64,000 nucleotides of DNA from assembly GCF_030062155.1 (NCBI RefSeq), contig NZ_CP118269.1, positions 3,782,001-3,846,000 of the forward strand. The letters run 5' to 3'. The position numbers were made by a program, and so were the translations under genes. Source of the DNA: Pantoea sp. Lij88. GTDB taxonomy: Bacteria; Pseudomonadota; Gammaproteobacteria; Enterobacterales; Enterobacteriaceae. Numbering within the stretch: position 1 is the stretch's first letter; each line of letters begins with the position of its first letter. This document shows, piece after piece, positions 54,366-63,448 of the stretch. The notes under the pieces were generated by a model. It worked only from the letters and a program-made list of their open reading frames with translations, had not been told where the DNA came from and did no database searches.

Positions 54366-55562
54366 ATGCTTAAGGTATTTATCCTCTTTATCCTGCTGAT
54401 TGCTGGCGTGGTGCTGGGACCGATGATTGCCGGTCATCAGGGCTATGTGCTGATTCAGACCGATAACTGGAATGTCGAAACCAGCGTAACCGGCCTGGTG
54501 ATTATCCTTATCCTGAGCCTGCTGGTGATTCTGGCCGTGGAGTGGCTGCTGCGCCGCGTGCTGCACACCGGCGCGCGGACCCGTGGCTGGTTTACCGGTC
54601 GTAAACGCCGTCGCGCCCAGCGTCATACCCAGTCGGCGCTGATGAAGCTGGCAGAAGGCGACCACCGTCAGGTGGAAAAGCTGCTGTCTAAAGATGCCGA
54701 TCACGCCGATGTGCCGGTAGCCAACTATCTGCTGGCAGCCGAAGCCGCACAGCAGCGTGGCGATGAAATTCGTGCCAATCAGCATCTTGAACGAGCTGCT
54801 GAGCTGTCGGAAAGCAATACCATCCCGGTGGAAATTGCCCGTGCACGTATTCAGCTGGCCCGTAACGAAGATCACGCTGCGCGTCACAGCATTGATCGCC
54901 TGCTGGAAGTGGCACCGCGTCACCCTGAAGTGCTGCGTCTGGCTGAACAGGCGTATGTCCGCACCGGTGCCTGGAGTGCCCTGCTGGATATTCTGCCTGC
55001 TATGCAGAAGTCACAGGTTGGTGATGAGCTGCATCGTGATGCATTGCAGCAGCAGGCCTGGCTGGGTCTGATGAATCAGGCAATGGCCGATCAGGGCAGT
55101 GATGGCCTGAAACGCTGGTGGAGCACGCTGAGCCGCAAAACCCGTCAGGATACGACACTGCAGGTCGCTATGGCGGATCATCTGATTGAGTGCGACGATC
55201 ACGACACCGCGCAGTCGATCGTGCTGGAAGGCCTCAAGCGTCATTATGACGATCGCCTGGTGCTGCTGATGCCTCGCATCAAAAGCGGCAATCCGGAAGC
55301 GCTGGAGAAGGCATTACGCCAGCAGATCAAACAGCATGGCGCAACGCCGTTGCTGCACAGTACGCTGGGACAGCTGCTGATGCGTCATGGTGAATGGCAG
55401 CAGGCGGCTGACGCACTGCAGCAGGCGCTGGCACAGCGTCCTGACGCGTTCGATTATGCATGGCTGGCGGATGTTTATGATCGTCTGCATCGTCCGGAAG
55501 AGGCCGCGAAAATGCGCCGTGAAGGATTGCTGCTGACGCTGAAGAATAATCCCAACGTCTGA
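54366..55562 (+). CDS. hemY: HemY, TPR-containing membrane protein
   Basis: 398 aa, the E. coli length. Two membrane helices at the N-terminus (about 3-22, 40-62), then helical TPR-type repeats (LERAAELS, ALQQALAQRPDAFDYAWLADVYDRLHRPEEA near the end). It is not the Bacillus HemY oxidase despite the name; its role in haem metabolism is not defined. A terminator follows 20 nt later. Confidence 0.95.
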   Translation: MLKVFILFILLIAGVVLGPMIAGHQGYVLIQTDNWNVETSVTGLVIILILSLLVILAVEWLLRRVLHTGARTRGWFTGRKRRRAQRHTQSALMKLAEGDHRQVEKLLSKDADHADVPVANYLLAAEAAQQRGDEIRANQHLERAAELSESNTIPVEIARARIQLARNEDHAARHSIDRLLEVAPRHPEVLRLAEQAYVRTGAWSALLDILPAMQKSQVGDELHRDALQQQAWLGLMNQAMADQGSDGLKRWWSTLSRKTRQDTTLQVAMADHLIECDDHDTAQSIVLEGLKRHYDDRLVLLMPRIKSGNPEALEKALRQQIKQHGATPLLHSTLGQLLMRHGEWQQAADALQQALAQRPDAFDYAWLADVYDRLHRPEEAAKMRREGLLLTLKNNPNV

Positions 55563-55581
55563 TGCGGTTGTCAGACAGGAT

Positions 55582-55606
55582 AAAGCCGGGCTTACCCGGC
55601 TTTTTT
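55582..55606 (+). terminator. Terminator after hemY
   Basis: AGCCGGG (55584-55590) and CCCGGCT (55595-55601) with loop CTTA, then six T. Ends the hemCDXY transcript. Confidence 0.9.
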
Positions 55607-55640
55607 GTGCCCGAAATCTGCCATCCTGTTCTCGCGGGCA

Positions 55641-55840
55641 AAAAAAAAACACCTGCCATTGGCAGGTGTAAGATCAGGTCGGTAAGACAACCGGGAGGTA
55701 CCTGACTCAACGTGGTGTCTGTTAACCCTGTAAGGCTTTCGCGATACAGGCAGGCAGACAACAGGTACCTAAAATTGGCTCTGCATCATTCCCAGGTTTA
55801 TGTAGCTTCAGCAGACATAAGAGGTGGAATGAGCATCTAC
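55641..55840 (-). ncRNA. glmZ: GlmZ small RNA
   Basis: About 200 nt on the minus strand. The 5' end GTAGATGCTCATTCCA matches E. coli GlmZ as I recall it, followed by CCTCTTATG, the GGGAATGATGCAGAGCC stem partner and CACGTTGAGT in the 3' half where glmS pairing and RNase E cleavage act. The terminator ACACCTGCC/GGCAGGTGT (55650-55669) with ten T ends it. It is in the hemY downstream gap as in E. coli. GlmZ with Hfq activates glmS translation when GlcN-6-P is low, under RapZ and GlmY. Upstream are sigma-54 and GlrR elements (next entries). Confidence 0.92.
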
Positions 55841-55851
55841 AGCAGAAGTAT

Positions 55852-55868
55852 TGCACAAGCCGTGCCAG
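55852..55868 (-). promoter_or_regulatory. Sigma-54 promoter of glmZ
   Basis: Minus strand CTGGCACGGCTTGTGCA carries the -24 GG and -12 GC dinucleotides at the right spacing (consensus YTGGCACGRNNNTTGCW, one mismatch). The -12 element sits 12-14 nt before the first base of GlmZ at 55840. In E. coli glmZ is sigma-70 dependent, whereas other enterobacteria use sigma-54 there. Confidence 0.88.
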
Positions 55869-55896
55869 GTTAAGGTTTATTTTTAAAGTTGCTATA

Positions 55897-55909
55897 AATC
55901 AGTAATTTA
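55897..55909 (+). promoter_or_regulatory. IHF site upstream of glmZ
   Basis: AATCAGTAATTTA matches WATCARNNNNTTR fully and lies in an AT-rich tract between the sigma-54 promoter and the GlrR sites, where DNA bending would bring the activator to the polymerase. Confidence 0.7.
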
Positions 55910-55952
55910 AAAAAAATTACCAAGTCTTACCTCAGCGAGGTGCTGCAGGAAG

Positions 55953-56065
55953 TGTCGGTATCAGGCGACAGCTGGCATTTTCTCTGTCTCTGAATGGAGA
56001 CAGCGAGGTGATTCTTACGGTAATTTCAACAATAACAATGGTTTATTTGTCGGCGATTCACGACG
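55953..56065. promoter_or_regulatory. GlrR (QseF) activator sites of glmZ
   Basis: TGTC-N10-GACA occurs at 55953-55970 and 55985-56002, and TGTC-N10-GACG (one mismatch) at 56048-56065. These are about 110-225 nt upstream of the start. The motif is that of the sigma-54 activator GlrR from the GlrK/GlrR system at glmY. The remaining bases to 56140 hold nothing I recognise. Confidence 0.85.
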
Positions 56066-56140
56066 CTATTGATTCTGCTAATATTGCGTGCGGAATCAAA
56101 GCAGAGTGATTCAGCAGCAATGAAGAAGCCCAACGCGTAG

Positions 56141-56237
56141 GGAACACGGTCAGAGGAGGAAAGCGTCCCACGCCAGGGACGGCGTGGGCCGAGCGGCCAT
56201 GGATGGCTTAAGCGCCTTTCCGATCTGACCGTGTTCC
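56141..56237 (+). repeat. Structured palindromic repeat, copy R4 (two-hairpin form)
   Basis: GGAACACGGTCAGA (56141-56154) pairs exactly with 56224-56237; inner stem GGAAAG/CTTTCC; CGTCC; hairpin CCCACGCC-AGGGAC-GGCGTGGG; CCGAGC; hairpin GCC-ATGGAT-GGC. Arms identical to R1 although 31 kb apart. Confidence 0.85.
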
Positions 56238-56273
56238 TTTCGCCAGCGCGCACTCACCGCAGTGCGGGCTTCA

Positions 56274-56375
56274 GGGAGCATACGCCTTTCGCAAAGACGC
56301 AAAAGACGCCATCCCTGGCGGGCTCAGCGCGGGCCGTCCCTGGCCCGCGATGCTTTGCTACACGCGTTTGCTCCC
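56274..56375 (-). repeat. Structured palindromic repeat, copy R5 (two-hairpin form)
   Basis: On the minus strand the arm GGGAGCAAACGC (56375-56364) pairs with 56274-56285, 11 of 12; inner stem GCAAAG/CTTTGC; hairpin CGCGGGCC-AGGGAC-GGCCCGCG; a CTGAGC linker; hairpin GCC-AGGGAT-GGC. Same layout as R4 with compensatory changes in every stem. After it, 56376-56559 holds a decayed piece: ATCTGACCGTGTTCC at 56452-56466 repeats the R4 right arm. Confidence 0.85.
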
Positions 56376-56559
56376 TTCGCTTCACGTATGGCAGACGCAT
56401 CGGGAACTTACATGGACGCTTCAGACTGGTGAAAGATCTAAAGCCGGATTCATCTGACCGTGTTCCCTTCGCAGGCTCGAACTCACAGCAACATTGTTCC
56501 AAAGCACCCAACCCAGCCCATATCTCCCGCAAAAATTCTAATCCACTTTTCTACAGACG

Positions 56560-56588
56560 AAAAAAAACCCGTCTTTTCAGACAGGTTT
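56560..56588 (-). terminator. Terminator of the tRNA operon
   Basis: On the minus strand AACCTGTCT pairs with AGACGGGTT (one G-U) across GAAA, followed by eight T, just after tRNA-Pro. Confidence 0.88.
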
Positions 56589-56594
56589 CAAAAA

Positions 56595-56671
56595 TGGTCG
56601 GCGAGAGAGGATTCGAACCTCCGACCCACTGGTCCCAAACCAGTTGCGCTACCAAGCTGCGCTACTCGCCG
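56595..56671 (-). tRNA. proM: tRNA-Pro (anticodon TGG)
   Basis: 77 nt with CCA, minus strand, beginning CGGCGAGTAGCGCAGC, anticodon TGG in TTTGGGA. Last of the argX-hisR-leuT-proM type operon found at this place in E. coli. Confidence 0.98.
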
Positions 56672-56691
56672 ATTTTTTTAACTGTTTTGCC

Positions 56692-56778
56692 TGGTGCGAA
56701 GAGAGGGACTTGAACCCTCACGTCCGTTAGGACACTAACACCTGAAGCTAGCGCGTCTACCAATTCCGCCACCTTCGC
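56692..56778 (-). tRNA. leuT: tRNA-Leu (anticodon CAG)
   Basis: 87 nt with CCA and the long variable arm of class II tRNAs, beginning GCGAAGGTGGCGGAA, anticodon CAG. Reads CUG codons. Confidence 0.98.
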
Positions 56779-56794
56779 GTTTCCCAGCAAAATC

Positions 56795-56870
56795 TGGGGT
56801 GGCTAATGGGACTCGAACCCACGACAACTGGAATCACAATCCAGGGCTCTACCAACTGAGCTATAGCCAC
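56795..56870 (-). tRNA. hisR: tRNA-His (anticodon GTG)
   Basis: 76 nt with CCA, beginning GTGGCTATAGCTCAG, anticodon GTG in ATTGTGA. The extra -1 G typical of tRNA-His is encoded (first base G at 56870). Confidence 0.98.
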
Positions 56871-56968
56871 CACAATTCGTCATGTTACAGATTTAAAACC
56901 TGCAGCATTTAAATCTCTACTGCCAACCGCGGTAAATCAACCACCGAAGCTCATGCGCACAAACGATA

Positions 56969-57045
<77 letters not shown>

Positions 57046-57066
57046 GTAGCGCCGTTGCGGATGTGC

Positions 57067-57095
57067 ATACTAGAGATAAGCGCCCATCGTGTCTA
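57067..57095 (-). promoter_or_regulatory. tRNA operon promoter
   Basis: Minus strand -35 TAGACA (57090-57095), 17-bp spacer, -10 TAGTAT (57067-57072), AT-rich upstream. It serves the four tRNAs. E. coli has yifK between wecG and this point; it is absent here. Confidence 0.75.
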
Positions 57096-57203
57096 GTGCT
57101 TTTTAAATAAAAAGACGCGTTTGATTACGCTTTGTGCACTTTCTCGACAAATAGTGCATTTCCTCTCTCACAACGCCTAAAAATGCGGCATTTATCAGCA
57201 ATA

Positions 57204-57944
57204 TCAGAGATCGCCGCGCCAGTGATAGCGCAAATATTTAAGCAGTTTTAATTGCCTGCGCAGGCGGCTCGGCTGCCGAATCAGACGATAGAGCCATTCC
57301 AGACCCAGACGCTGCCAGATCTTAGGCGCACGCTTCACATGGCCGGTGAAAACATCATAGGTTCCGCCAACACCCATATAGAGAGCATCAGGCCAGTGCG
57401 CACGGCACGCCAGCATCAGCAGCTCCTGACGTGGCGATCCCAGCGCTACAGTCACCAGCTTCGCACCGCTGGCCGCAATACGGGCAAACAGCGCATCCTG
57501 ATCGGCTGGCGCAAAATAGCCATCCTGCGCGCCAACAATATTCACATTCCACTGACGGCGTAACTTATTGCAGGTTTCATCCAGTACCTGCTGGCGGCCA
57601 CCGATAAGAAACACCGGCGTCCCTTCCCGCCCGGCGCGTTCCATCAGCGCTTCCCATAAATCGGCCCCCGCAATGCGCTGCACCGACGCCTGCGGATACT
57701 TTTTACGAATTGAACGCACAATGCTGATGCCATCGGCATACGCATATTCCGCTTGTGCTAACAGCGTACGTAATCCCTCATCCCGCTCAGCGGTCAGGAT
57801 CTTCTCCGCATTGATCGCCACTAAAATACCGCTGCGAACACTCTGCGGCGGCATCAGGAAATTTACCGCCGACGGCATGTTTTCGAAGCCATACAAATCA
57901 ACGCCGCGAATACGGTACTGCGGCGTCTCAGTTAACGTTGTCAT
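57204..57944 (-). CDS. wecG: UDP-N-acetyl-D-mannosaminuronic acid transferase
   Basis: 246 aa from ATG at 57944, the E. coli length; a TTG four codons upstream is possible. GT26 (WecG/TagA) fold. Adds ManNAcA to the GlcNAc-PP-undecaprenol lipid, the second step in ECA assembly. Conserved: [41 protein letters not shown] and [29 protein letters not shown]. Last gene of the wec operon. Confidence 0.96.
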   Translation of the reverse strand: MTTLTETPQYRIRGVDLYGFENMPSAVNFLMPPQSVRSGILVAINAEKILTAERDEGLRTLLAQAEYAYADGISIVRSIRKKYPQASVQRIAGADLWEALMERAGREGTPVFLIGGRQQVLDETCNKLRRQWNVNIVGAQDGYFAPADQDALFARIAASGAKLVTVALGSPRQELLMLACRAHWPDALYMGVGGTYDVFTGHVKRAPKIWQRLGLEWLYRLIRQPSRLRRQLKLLKYLRYHWRGDL

Positions 57945-57969
57945 ATCTTCCGTCAATCCCAGAGGTTAA

Positions 57970-59313
57970 TCAGAGCGGGCTGTGCAACACCCGCCTGCTG
58001 CGGTCGCGAATCAAACCTGCGCGATCCAGTAACCAGAAAAGTAATTTAGCCATGCCCAGACAGGCAGCAAAAATGATGCAGAAAAACACCACACGAGAGC
58101 CGAATGCATCGAGACCTTCGCGGGCCAGCACGATCATGTTAAACACCGCGCCAAAACAGAAGCTTTGCAGGATGGCGCCGGTGTACCGGTTGGTCTCAAG
58201 GCAGCCACGCTGATAGATCGCATCAAAGGCTTTAATAATCATCCCTACCGCGACAGCGCCAATCGGAATCGCCCAGACGCCGCCCATCACCACCAGTGAC
58301 CCGATGAGCGTGGGGGAGATCGCCAGGCCAGAATGGTTATTCAGCACTTCCCAGGTGAAGTAGTTCGCACTGTTTAACACCGTCAGCGGCCGATCCGGCC
58401 AGAGCCAGGTCGGAATGAAAACGTAGAAATCACGCCAAAGCGGTGCCAGTCCCTGAAACTCAATTCTGGCGTAGTTATCCAGCAGCAGGGCGAGATTCTC
58501 CCACGGCGAGAAGGTGTCACGCGTCAGATAGAGGAAGGTATAAAACGCTTCATCACCCATCACGTCGAGGTTGTAGCGACGCAGCGCCAGCCAGAACATC
58601 CCCGCAATCGCCAGTACGCCCGCCGTTGCCAGCATCCACAACGTAATCCAGCCACGGGTAATCCCGATGAACAGGAACAGGGCAAACGCAATGATGATAT
58701 TGGCGCGGGTGCCGCCCACCAGGGCGTAAGTCAGTAAACCAAAGGCTACCGTCACGACCAGGAACAGCAGCCAGTTGCGGCGCGTCGGACTTAAGAAGTA
58801 GGGGATCAGCATCGCCGGGATGAAGAAATAGAAGAAGCGCTTAAGCGCCACGCCCGACACTTCGCTGGAGAAAATCTGGTTATAGGCGGTCAGGCGGAAC
58901 AGCAGAAAACCATTGTGGATGAAGAACACCGTCACGGTTCCCAGCGCCACCAGCGCCAGAATCACGCAGGTCAGGTGGGTTTCAACCCGATTCATCTGCA
59001 GCCAGGGCTTCGCCGGAGGCGCACCGACGGGTTTCAGCCGCACTTTATAACTGACGTAATAGATAGCGTAAAACGCCGTCGCCGACAGCAGCGCCTCCAG
59101 CAGATTCTCCACCGGCACTACTTCAACATTAAAGCGAAACACCAGCACGGCGGTCAGCGGGAAGCCGAAATAAAAGGTCAGCAGGAACAGCAGTGTGAAG
59201 AACAGATGGAAGTTAAAACGGACGCGCTTAAACTCCCGCCAGGTCAGGGTCAGAATAAAAACCAGCGACAGCAGATAGACCACCAGCAGGCCGCCAAACT
59301 GCATAAGACTCAT
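57970..59313 (-). CDS. wzyE: ECA polymerase WzyE
   Basis: 447 aa (E. coli 450). Polytopic membrane protein with about 11 helices, few charged residues inside, and a long periplasmic loop in the middle ([35 protein letters not shown]) and [24 protein letters not shown]. Polymerises ECA trisaccharide units. It overlaps the wecF stop by 4 nt. Confidence 0.95.
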   Translation of the reverse strand: MSLMQFGGLLVVYLLSLVFILTLTWREFKRVRFNFHLFFTLLFLLTFYFGFPLTAVLVFRFNVEVVPVENLLEALLSATAFYAIYYVSYKVRLKPVGAPPAKPWLQMNRVETHLTCVILALVALGTVTVFFIHNGFLLFRLTAYNQIFSSEVSGVALKRFFYFFIPAMLIPYFLSPTRRNWLLFLVVTVAFGLLTYALVGGTRANIIIAFALFLFIGITRGWITLWMLATAGVLAIAGMFWLALRRYNLDVMGDEAFYTFLYLTRDTFSPWENLALLLDNYARIEFQGLAPLWRDFYVFIPTWLWPDRPLTVLNSANYFTWEVLNNHSGLAISPTLIGSLVVMGGVWAIPIGAVAVGMIIKAFDAIYQRGCLETNRYTGAILQSFCFGAVFNMIVLAREGLDAFGSRVVFFCIIFAACLGMAKLLFWLLDRAGLIRDRSRRVLHSPL

Positions 59314-60377
59314 GACAACTCCCCTTCGCTGAGCTGTAACGCTGCCCGCCAGCCAGCCAGATAGCCCGGCGCAAAAAAGGCAATCGCCTGTTTATCACAG
59401 CCCATCAGCTGACGGCGTGCCTCGGCGATGACCGCAGGCGACAGCGTATCTTCGCTGAACAATACCGGAAGCTGCTGCTCAGCAACATCACGCCAGAACG
59501 GATTTTTGCGGGTCAGGACAAACGGCACATTGGCCTGGATCAGCAGACAGAGTGTTCCCACCCCCTGCTGACGTTCAAACATAAAATAGCCGACATGGCA
59601 GCGTGCCAGCAGCGCTAAGTAATCATCAAACGCCAGATTTTCACGCATCAGATTCACCTGACCGTCAGGGAACAGCGTCTCTGCTGCGGCCTGAATCTGA
59701 CTGATGTACGCCTCATTGCCTGGCGGATAGCCCAGCGGCACCTCAATACGCACCCGCTCGCCAAACTGTGCGTGAATCGCCTTTAAGCCTTCAATGTGCC
59801 GGTTACTCGGATCGCCTGAGTTACCCAGCAGCAGCGTAAACGGCTCTGACGGCGCAGACTCAACGGCGGCGGCTGGCATCCGGGTCGGGAAATAGAGCAG
59901 TGAACCGGGCACCCGGCGATGACGCTGCTGATAGTGATGCAGGTCGCCACGGGTCGCGAAAACCTGAGCAACCCGTCCCTGCGCTATACGGCGCACCAGA
60001 TAGAACAGGCGGAACTTCAGGCTGCGCGAATCTTCATAGAGATCGGCGCCCCAGACATGCCAGAACAACTGTGAACGGCGCAGCTTACCGCTGAGTAATC
60101 CCAGCCAGATCCACGGGTTAAACTGACCGTGACAGAAAAACCGCTGCTGACGATTCCTGGCCCGCTGCAAAACCGCCTGCGCCAGCGCTTTCTTGCTGGT
60201 AAAGCACTCGATCTGCAACGCACTGAACGGAGCCAGGCTCTCTGGCTGCTGCGTCACCACCATAAAATGGCGTGGCGAAGCCACAGGCTGCTCAACGCTC
60301 AATACGTCGTTGAAAAAGCGCAGCACCGTAAGATTGTGGTGGGGAATGTCCGATCCCAAAACGTGAATTAAAGTCAT
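59310..60377 (-). CDS. wecF: TDP-N-acetylfucosamine:lipid II N-acetylfucosaminyltransferase
   Basis: 355 aa from ATG at 60377, which overlaps the wzxE stop. Adds Fuc4NAc to lipid II, finishing the ECA repeat. GT56 protein starting [23 protein letters not shown], with [19 protein letters not shown] and [17 protein letters not shown] segments. Operon member between wzxE and wzyE. Confidence 0.96.
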   Translation of the reverse strand: MTLIHVLGSDIPHHNLTVLRFFNDVLSVEQPVASPRHFMVVTQQPESLAPFSALQIECFTSKKALAQAVLQRARNRQQRFFCHGQFNPWIWLGLLSGKLRRSQLFWHVWGADLYEDSRSLKFRLFYLVRRIAQGRVAQVFATRGDLHHYQQRHRRVPGSLLYFPTRMPAAAVESAPSEPFTLLLGNSGDPSNRHIEGLKAIHAQFGERVRIEVPLGYPPGNEAYISQIQAAAETLFPDGQVNLMRENLAFDDYLALLARCHVGYFMFERQQGVGTLCLLIQANVPFVLTRKNPFWRDVAEQQLPVLFSEDTLSPAVIAEARRQLMGCDKQAIAFFAPGYLAGWRAALQLSEGELS

Positions 60378-61624
60378 TTTTTCCGGCAGTAAACAATAAA
60401 AGCGCCACAACACAGGGCAAAGTAAGCCATATAGGTAAACATATAGGCCTGCGCCGCACCCGTCGCGCCATGTAACGGGATCAACCAGCGTGAGAACAGG
60501 GTCAGCAACAGAAACTGGCTGATCTCAGTCAGAACATAAAAGCGCAGCGAGGCTTTGGCGATAACCAGATATCCGAAAACATAGGCACCGACTTTAAAAA
60601 CATCGCCGCACAGCTGCCAGACAAACAGATCGCGCATCCCGCGAAAAGCCTCAGAGAACAGCAGGCTGATGGCGAAATCGCGCAGCACCCAGACACCAAA
60701 GCTGGCAACCGCCACGGCGGGCAGGACAAAGCGCAGCGCCCGGCCAATCTCGCGCGCGATGTCACTTTTGTTGTCGAGCCGCGCCAGCGTCGGCAGCAGC
60801 CAGACGCTAAACGTCGCGGTGATAAACTGCAGATAGGCATCGGAAATGCTGGTGACGCCCTGCCATAATCCGACCTGCGCCCACCCTTCCTGCTCTGCCA
60901 GCAGGTTACGCATCAACACCCAGGCGACCGGCAGGGTCACGGCCGTGATCAGCGCCATCAGGGTATATTTTGCCAGATTGCGCGCCAGCTCAGGGTGCCA
61001 TTGCGGGCGCAGCCAGCTCAGCGGCAGCGGCGCGCGGCGTTTCAGCATCAGCAGCGCAGGCAGCAGCAGTAAGGCCGGCACCAGCGCGAGGCCAATCAAC
61101 GCGCCCTGATAGCCACCCAGCCACCAGCAGAGCAGATAGCCTGCCACACCAATCAGGCTGCCGAGAATCAGTGCCAGCGCATTCCCGCGCGCATCGCGAT
61201 AGCCCTTCAGCAGCGCCAGGGTAAAGTTGGCCCAGGCGATGCCGAGCTGAAGAAAGGCGACGACGCGGATAACGCCCTGATAGCGGTCATGACCAAACAG
61301 CGCGGTGCTGATGGGTGCCGCCGCCAGCAGAAACAGCAGCGCCAGTACGCCAGAAAAGCCGAGCACCATAGCCGATGCCGTGCCCACCATCGCGCGCAGT
61401 TGTCCGGGCTGCTGCTGATACTGCGCCACATAGGTGGTGACGCCGTTGAAGATGCCCGCGCCCGCCAGCACACCCAGTACGGTGATCAACTGACGGAAGT
61501 TCCCCGCCTGGCCGACACCCTCGGGACCGAAGCTCACCGCCAGCAGTTTGACCACCAGCAGACCGGCCACAATTTTTACCAGCGTGGACGATGCAGTCCA
61601 CACTGAGGCTCTGGCTAATGACAT
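60374..61624 (-). CDS. wzxE: Lipid III flippase WzxE
   Basis: 416 aa, the E. coli length. MVF/MOP-type flippase with twelve or more helices, starting [25 protein letters not shown] with the conserved VGQAGNFRQ. Flips the ECA lipid-linked unit to the periplasm. Its start overlaps the wecE stop. Confidence 0.96.
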   Translation of the reverse strand: MSLARASVWTASSTLVKIVAGLLVVKLLAVSFGPEGVGQAGNFRQLITVLGVLAGAGIFNGVTTYVAQYQQQPGQLRAMVGTASAMVLGFSGVLALLFLLAAAPISTALFGHDRYQGVIRVVAFLQLGIAWANFTLALLKGYRDARGNALALILGSLIGVAGYLLCWWLGGYQGALIGLALVPALLLLPALLMLKRRAPLPLSWLRPQWHPELARNLAKYTLMALITAVTLPVAWVLMRNLLAEQEGWAQVGLWQGVTSISDAYLQFITATFSVWLLPTLARLDNKSDIAREIGRALRFVLPAVAVASFGVWVLRDFAISLLFSEAFRGMRDLFVWQLCGDVFKVGAYVFGYLVIAKASLRFYVLTEISQFLLLTLFSRWLIPLHGATGAAQAYMFTYMAYFALCCGAFIVYCRKK

Positions 61625-62754
61625 CAGGAAAAGAAGCTCAGCAGTGAGCTGATAACCGTGCTCTGATTATTATCGGACAGGTTATAGAACAGCGGCAGGC
61701 GCAGCAGACGTTCACTTTCCTGCGTGGTAAAGCGATCGTCGCCGACAAACTGCGAGAAACGCTCACCGGCTGGCGAACTGTGCAGCGGAATATAGTGGAA
61801 CACCGTCAGTATCTCGGCTTCTTTCATCCAGTTGATCAGCGCCTGGCGATCGTCCTGATCGCGCAGTTTGATGTAGAACATATGCGCATTGTGTTCGCAG
61901 CTGGCGGGGATCACCGGCAGGCTGATACGTCCCTGAGCCGCCAGCGGCTGAAGTGCGTCGTAATAACGCTGCCAGATGCGTAACCGCTGCTGATTGATGC
62001 GTTCAGCGGCTTCCAGCTGCGCCCAGAGATAGGCCGCCTGCAGATCGGCCATCAGGTAGCTCGAACCCATGTCCCGCCAGGTATATTTATCGACCTGACC
62101 CCGGAAGAACTGGCTGCGGTTGGTGCCTTTTTCACGCACGATCTCGGCGCGCTCGACCAGGCTGGCGTCGTTAATGAGCGTCGCGCCACCTTCGCCACCG
62201 GCGGTGTAGTTCTTGGTTTCGTGGAAACTGAAGCAGCCAATATGACCGATGGTGCCCAGCGCACGACCTTTGTAGCGTGACATCACGCCCTGCGCCGCAT
62301 CTTCGATCACAAACAGCTTATGCTTTGCCGCCAGCGCCATAATGGTGTCCATTTCACAGGCCACGCCTGCGTAATGCACCGGCACAATGGCGCGGGTTTT
62401 TTCAGTGATGGCCGCTTCGATCAGCGTTTCATCGATGTTCATGGTGTCCGGGCGTACATCGACAAACACGATGCGCGCGCCGCGCAGCACAAAGGCGTTG
62501 GCGGTAGAGACAAAGGTGTAGCTCGGCATGATCACTTCATCGCCGGGCTGCAGATCGATTAACAGCGCCGCCATCTCCAGCGAAGCGGTACAGGAGGGCG
62601 TCAGCAGCACTTTTTTGCTGCCAAAACGCTGCTCCATCCACTGCTGACAGCGACGGGTAAATCCACCGTCACCGCACAGCTTGCCGCTGTTCATCGCCGA
62701 CTGCATATACTCGATTTCTGTGCCCACGATCGGGGGCGCATTAAATGGAATCAT
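61624..62754 (-). CDS. wecE: TDP-4-oxo-6-deoxy-D-glucose transaminase
   Basis: 376 aa from ATG at 62754 (E. coli start MIPFNAPP); the 32-codon upstream extension is not real. PLP aspartate-aminotransferase family with the PLP lysine in HETKNYTAGG (Lys181 by E. coli numbering), CTASLEMAAL and VEDAAQGV-type DAAQG. Makes TDP-Fuc4N for ECA. It overlaps the wecD end by 14 nt. Confidence 0.97.
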   Translation of the reverse strand: MIPFNAPPIVGTEIEYMQSAMNSGKLCGDGGFTRRCQQWMEQRFGSKKVLLTPSCTASLEMAALLIDLQPGDEVIMPSYTFVSTANAFVLRGARIVFVDVRPDTMNIDETLIEAAITEKTRAIVPVHYAGVACEMDTIMALAAKHKLFVIEDAAQGVMSRYKGRALGTIGHIGCFSFHETKNYTAGGEGGATLINDASLVERAEIVREKGTNRSQFFRGQVDKYTWRDMGSSYLMADLQAAYLWAQLEAAERINQQRLRIWQRYYDALQPLAAQGRISLPVIPASCEHNAHMFYIKLRDQDDRQALINWMKEAEILTVFHYIPLHSSPAGERFSQFVGDDRFTTQESERLLRLPLFYNLSDNNQSTVISSLLSFFS

Positions 62755-63448
62755 GACTTTTCCTGTAAAACCAGTAGGCGGTGCTGTCGAGCCGGGCACC
62801 GCTGCGTAAATAGAGGCGCATCGCCGTGAGATTACTGAGCTGGGTGGCAACCCGAAGCTGAGCCAGCTGTCTTACCCGCGCCCAGTCCGCCGCCGCCAGC
62901 AGCAGTCGCTGACCCAGTCCCTGGCCCTGCGCGTCAGGCAGCACGCCCAGCAGGCCAATGCGGGCATCGCCGTCCACCGCGCGCAGCGAAACAAAGCCCT
63001 GCAGCTGACCCGTGGCGTCACTGGCCACCAGGCACTGATCGTCAAAGGTTCCGCGCACGGCATTTTCGATCCACTGCGCATAGAAGCGGCCGCTGGCGTC
63101 TGGTGCATACCAGGGCGTGCGAAAACGACTCTGGCTGAAGAGCTGAGACGCTGCATCACGCAGCTGCGGGATTTGTGCTTCGCGCGCAATGCGAATCCCC
63201 GCCTGCCGTTCGGTCTCGTTAACCGCCAGTGTCAGGTCCGCCTCGCCTTCTGCCAGCCGGAACTGATGCTGCTGCAGCATATCAATCAGCGCCGTTTCGC
63301 TGGCCGCGACTTTCATCTGCATCAGCGCACAGGGATGACGCAGCGCCTGCTCCAGTGGCGTGTCGCCCTGCGGCTCCAGCCGCACGGTCTCAACACCGAA
63401 GAACGCACTCTCCCAGCTAAGGGGATTAATACTGACGTGGACGGGCAT
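62741..63448 (-). CDS. wecD: TDP-fucosamine acetyltransferase
   Basis: 235 aa (E. coli RffC 224). GNAT-fold C-terminus: [27 protein letters not shown] holds the acetyl-CoA phosphate loop (motif A), and the tail YWFYRKS is typical. Makes TDP-Fuc4NAc from the product of WecE. Overlaps rffH by 23 nt and wecE by 14 nt. Confidence 0.95.
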   Translation of the reverse strand: MPVHVSINPLSWESAFFGVETVRLEPQGDTPLEQALRHPCALMQMKVAASETALIDMLQQHQFRLAEGEADLTLAVNETERQAGIRIAREAQIPQLRDAASQLFSQSRFRTPWYAPDASGRFYAQWIENAVRGTFDDQCLVASDATGQLQGFVSLRAVDGDARIGLLGVLPDAQGQGLGQRLLLAAADWARVRQLAQLRVATQLSNLTAMRLYLRSGARLDSTAYWFYRKSHDSI

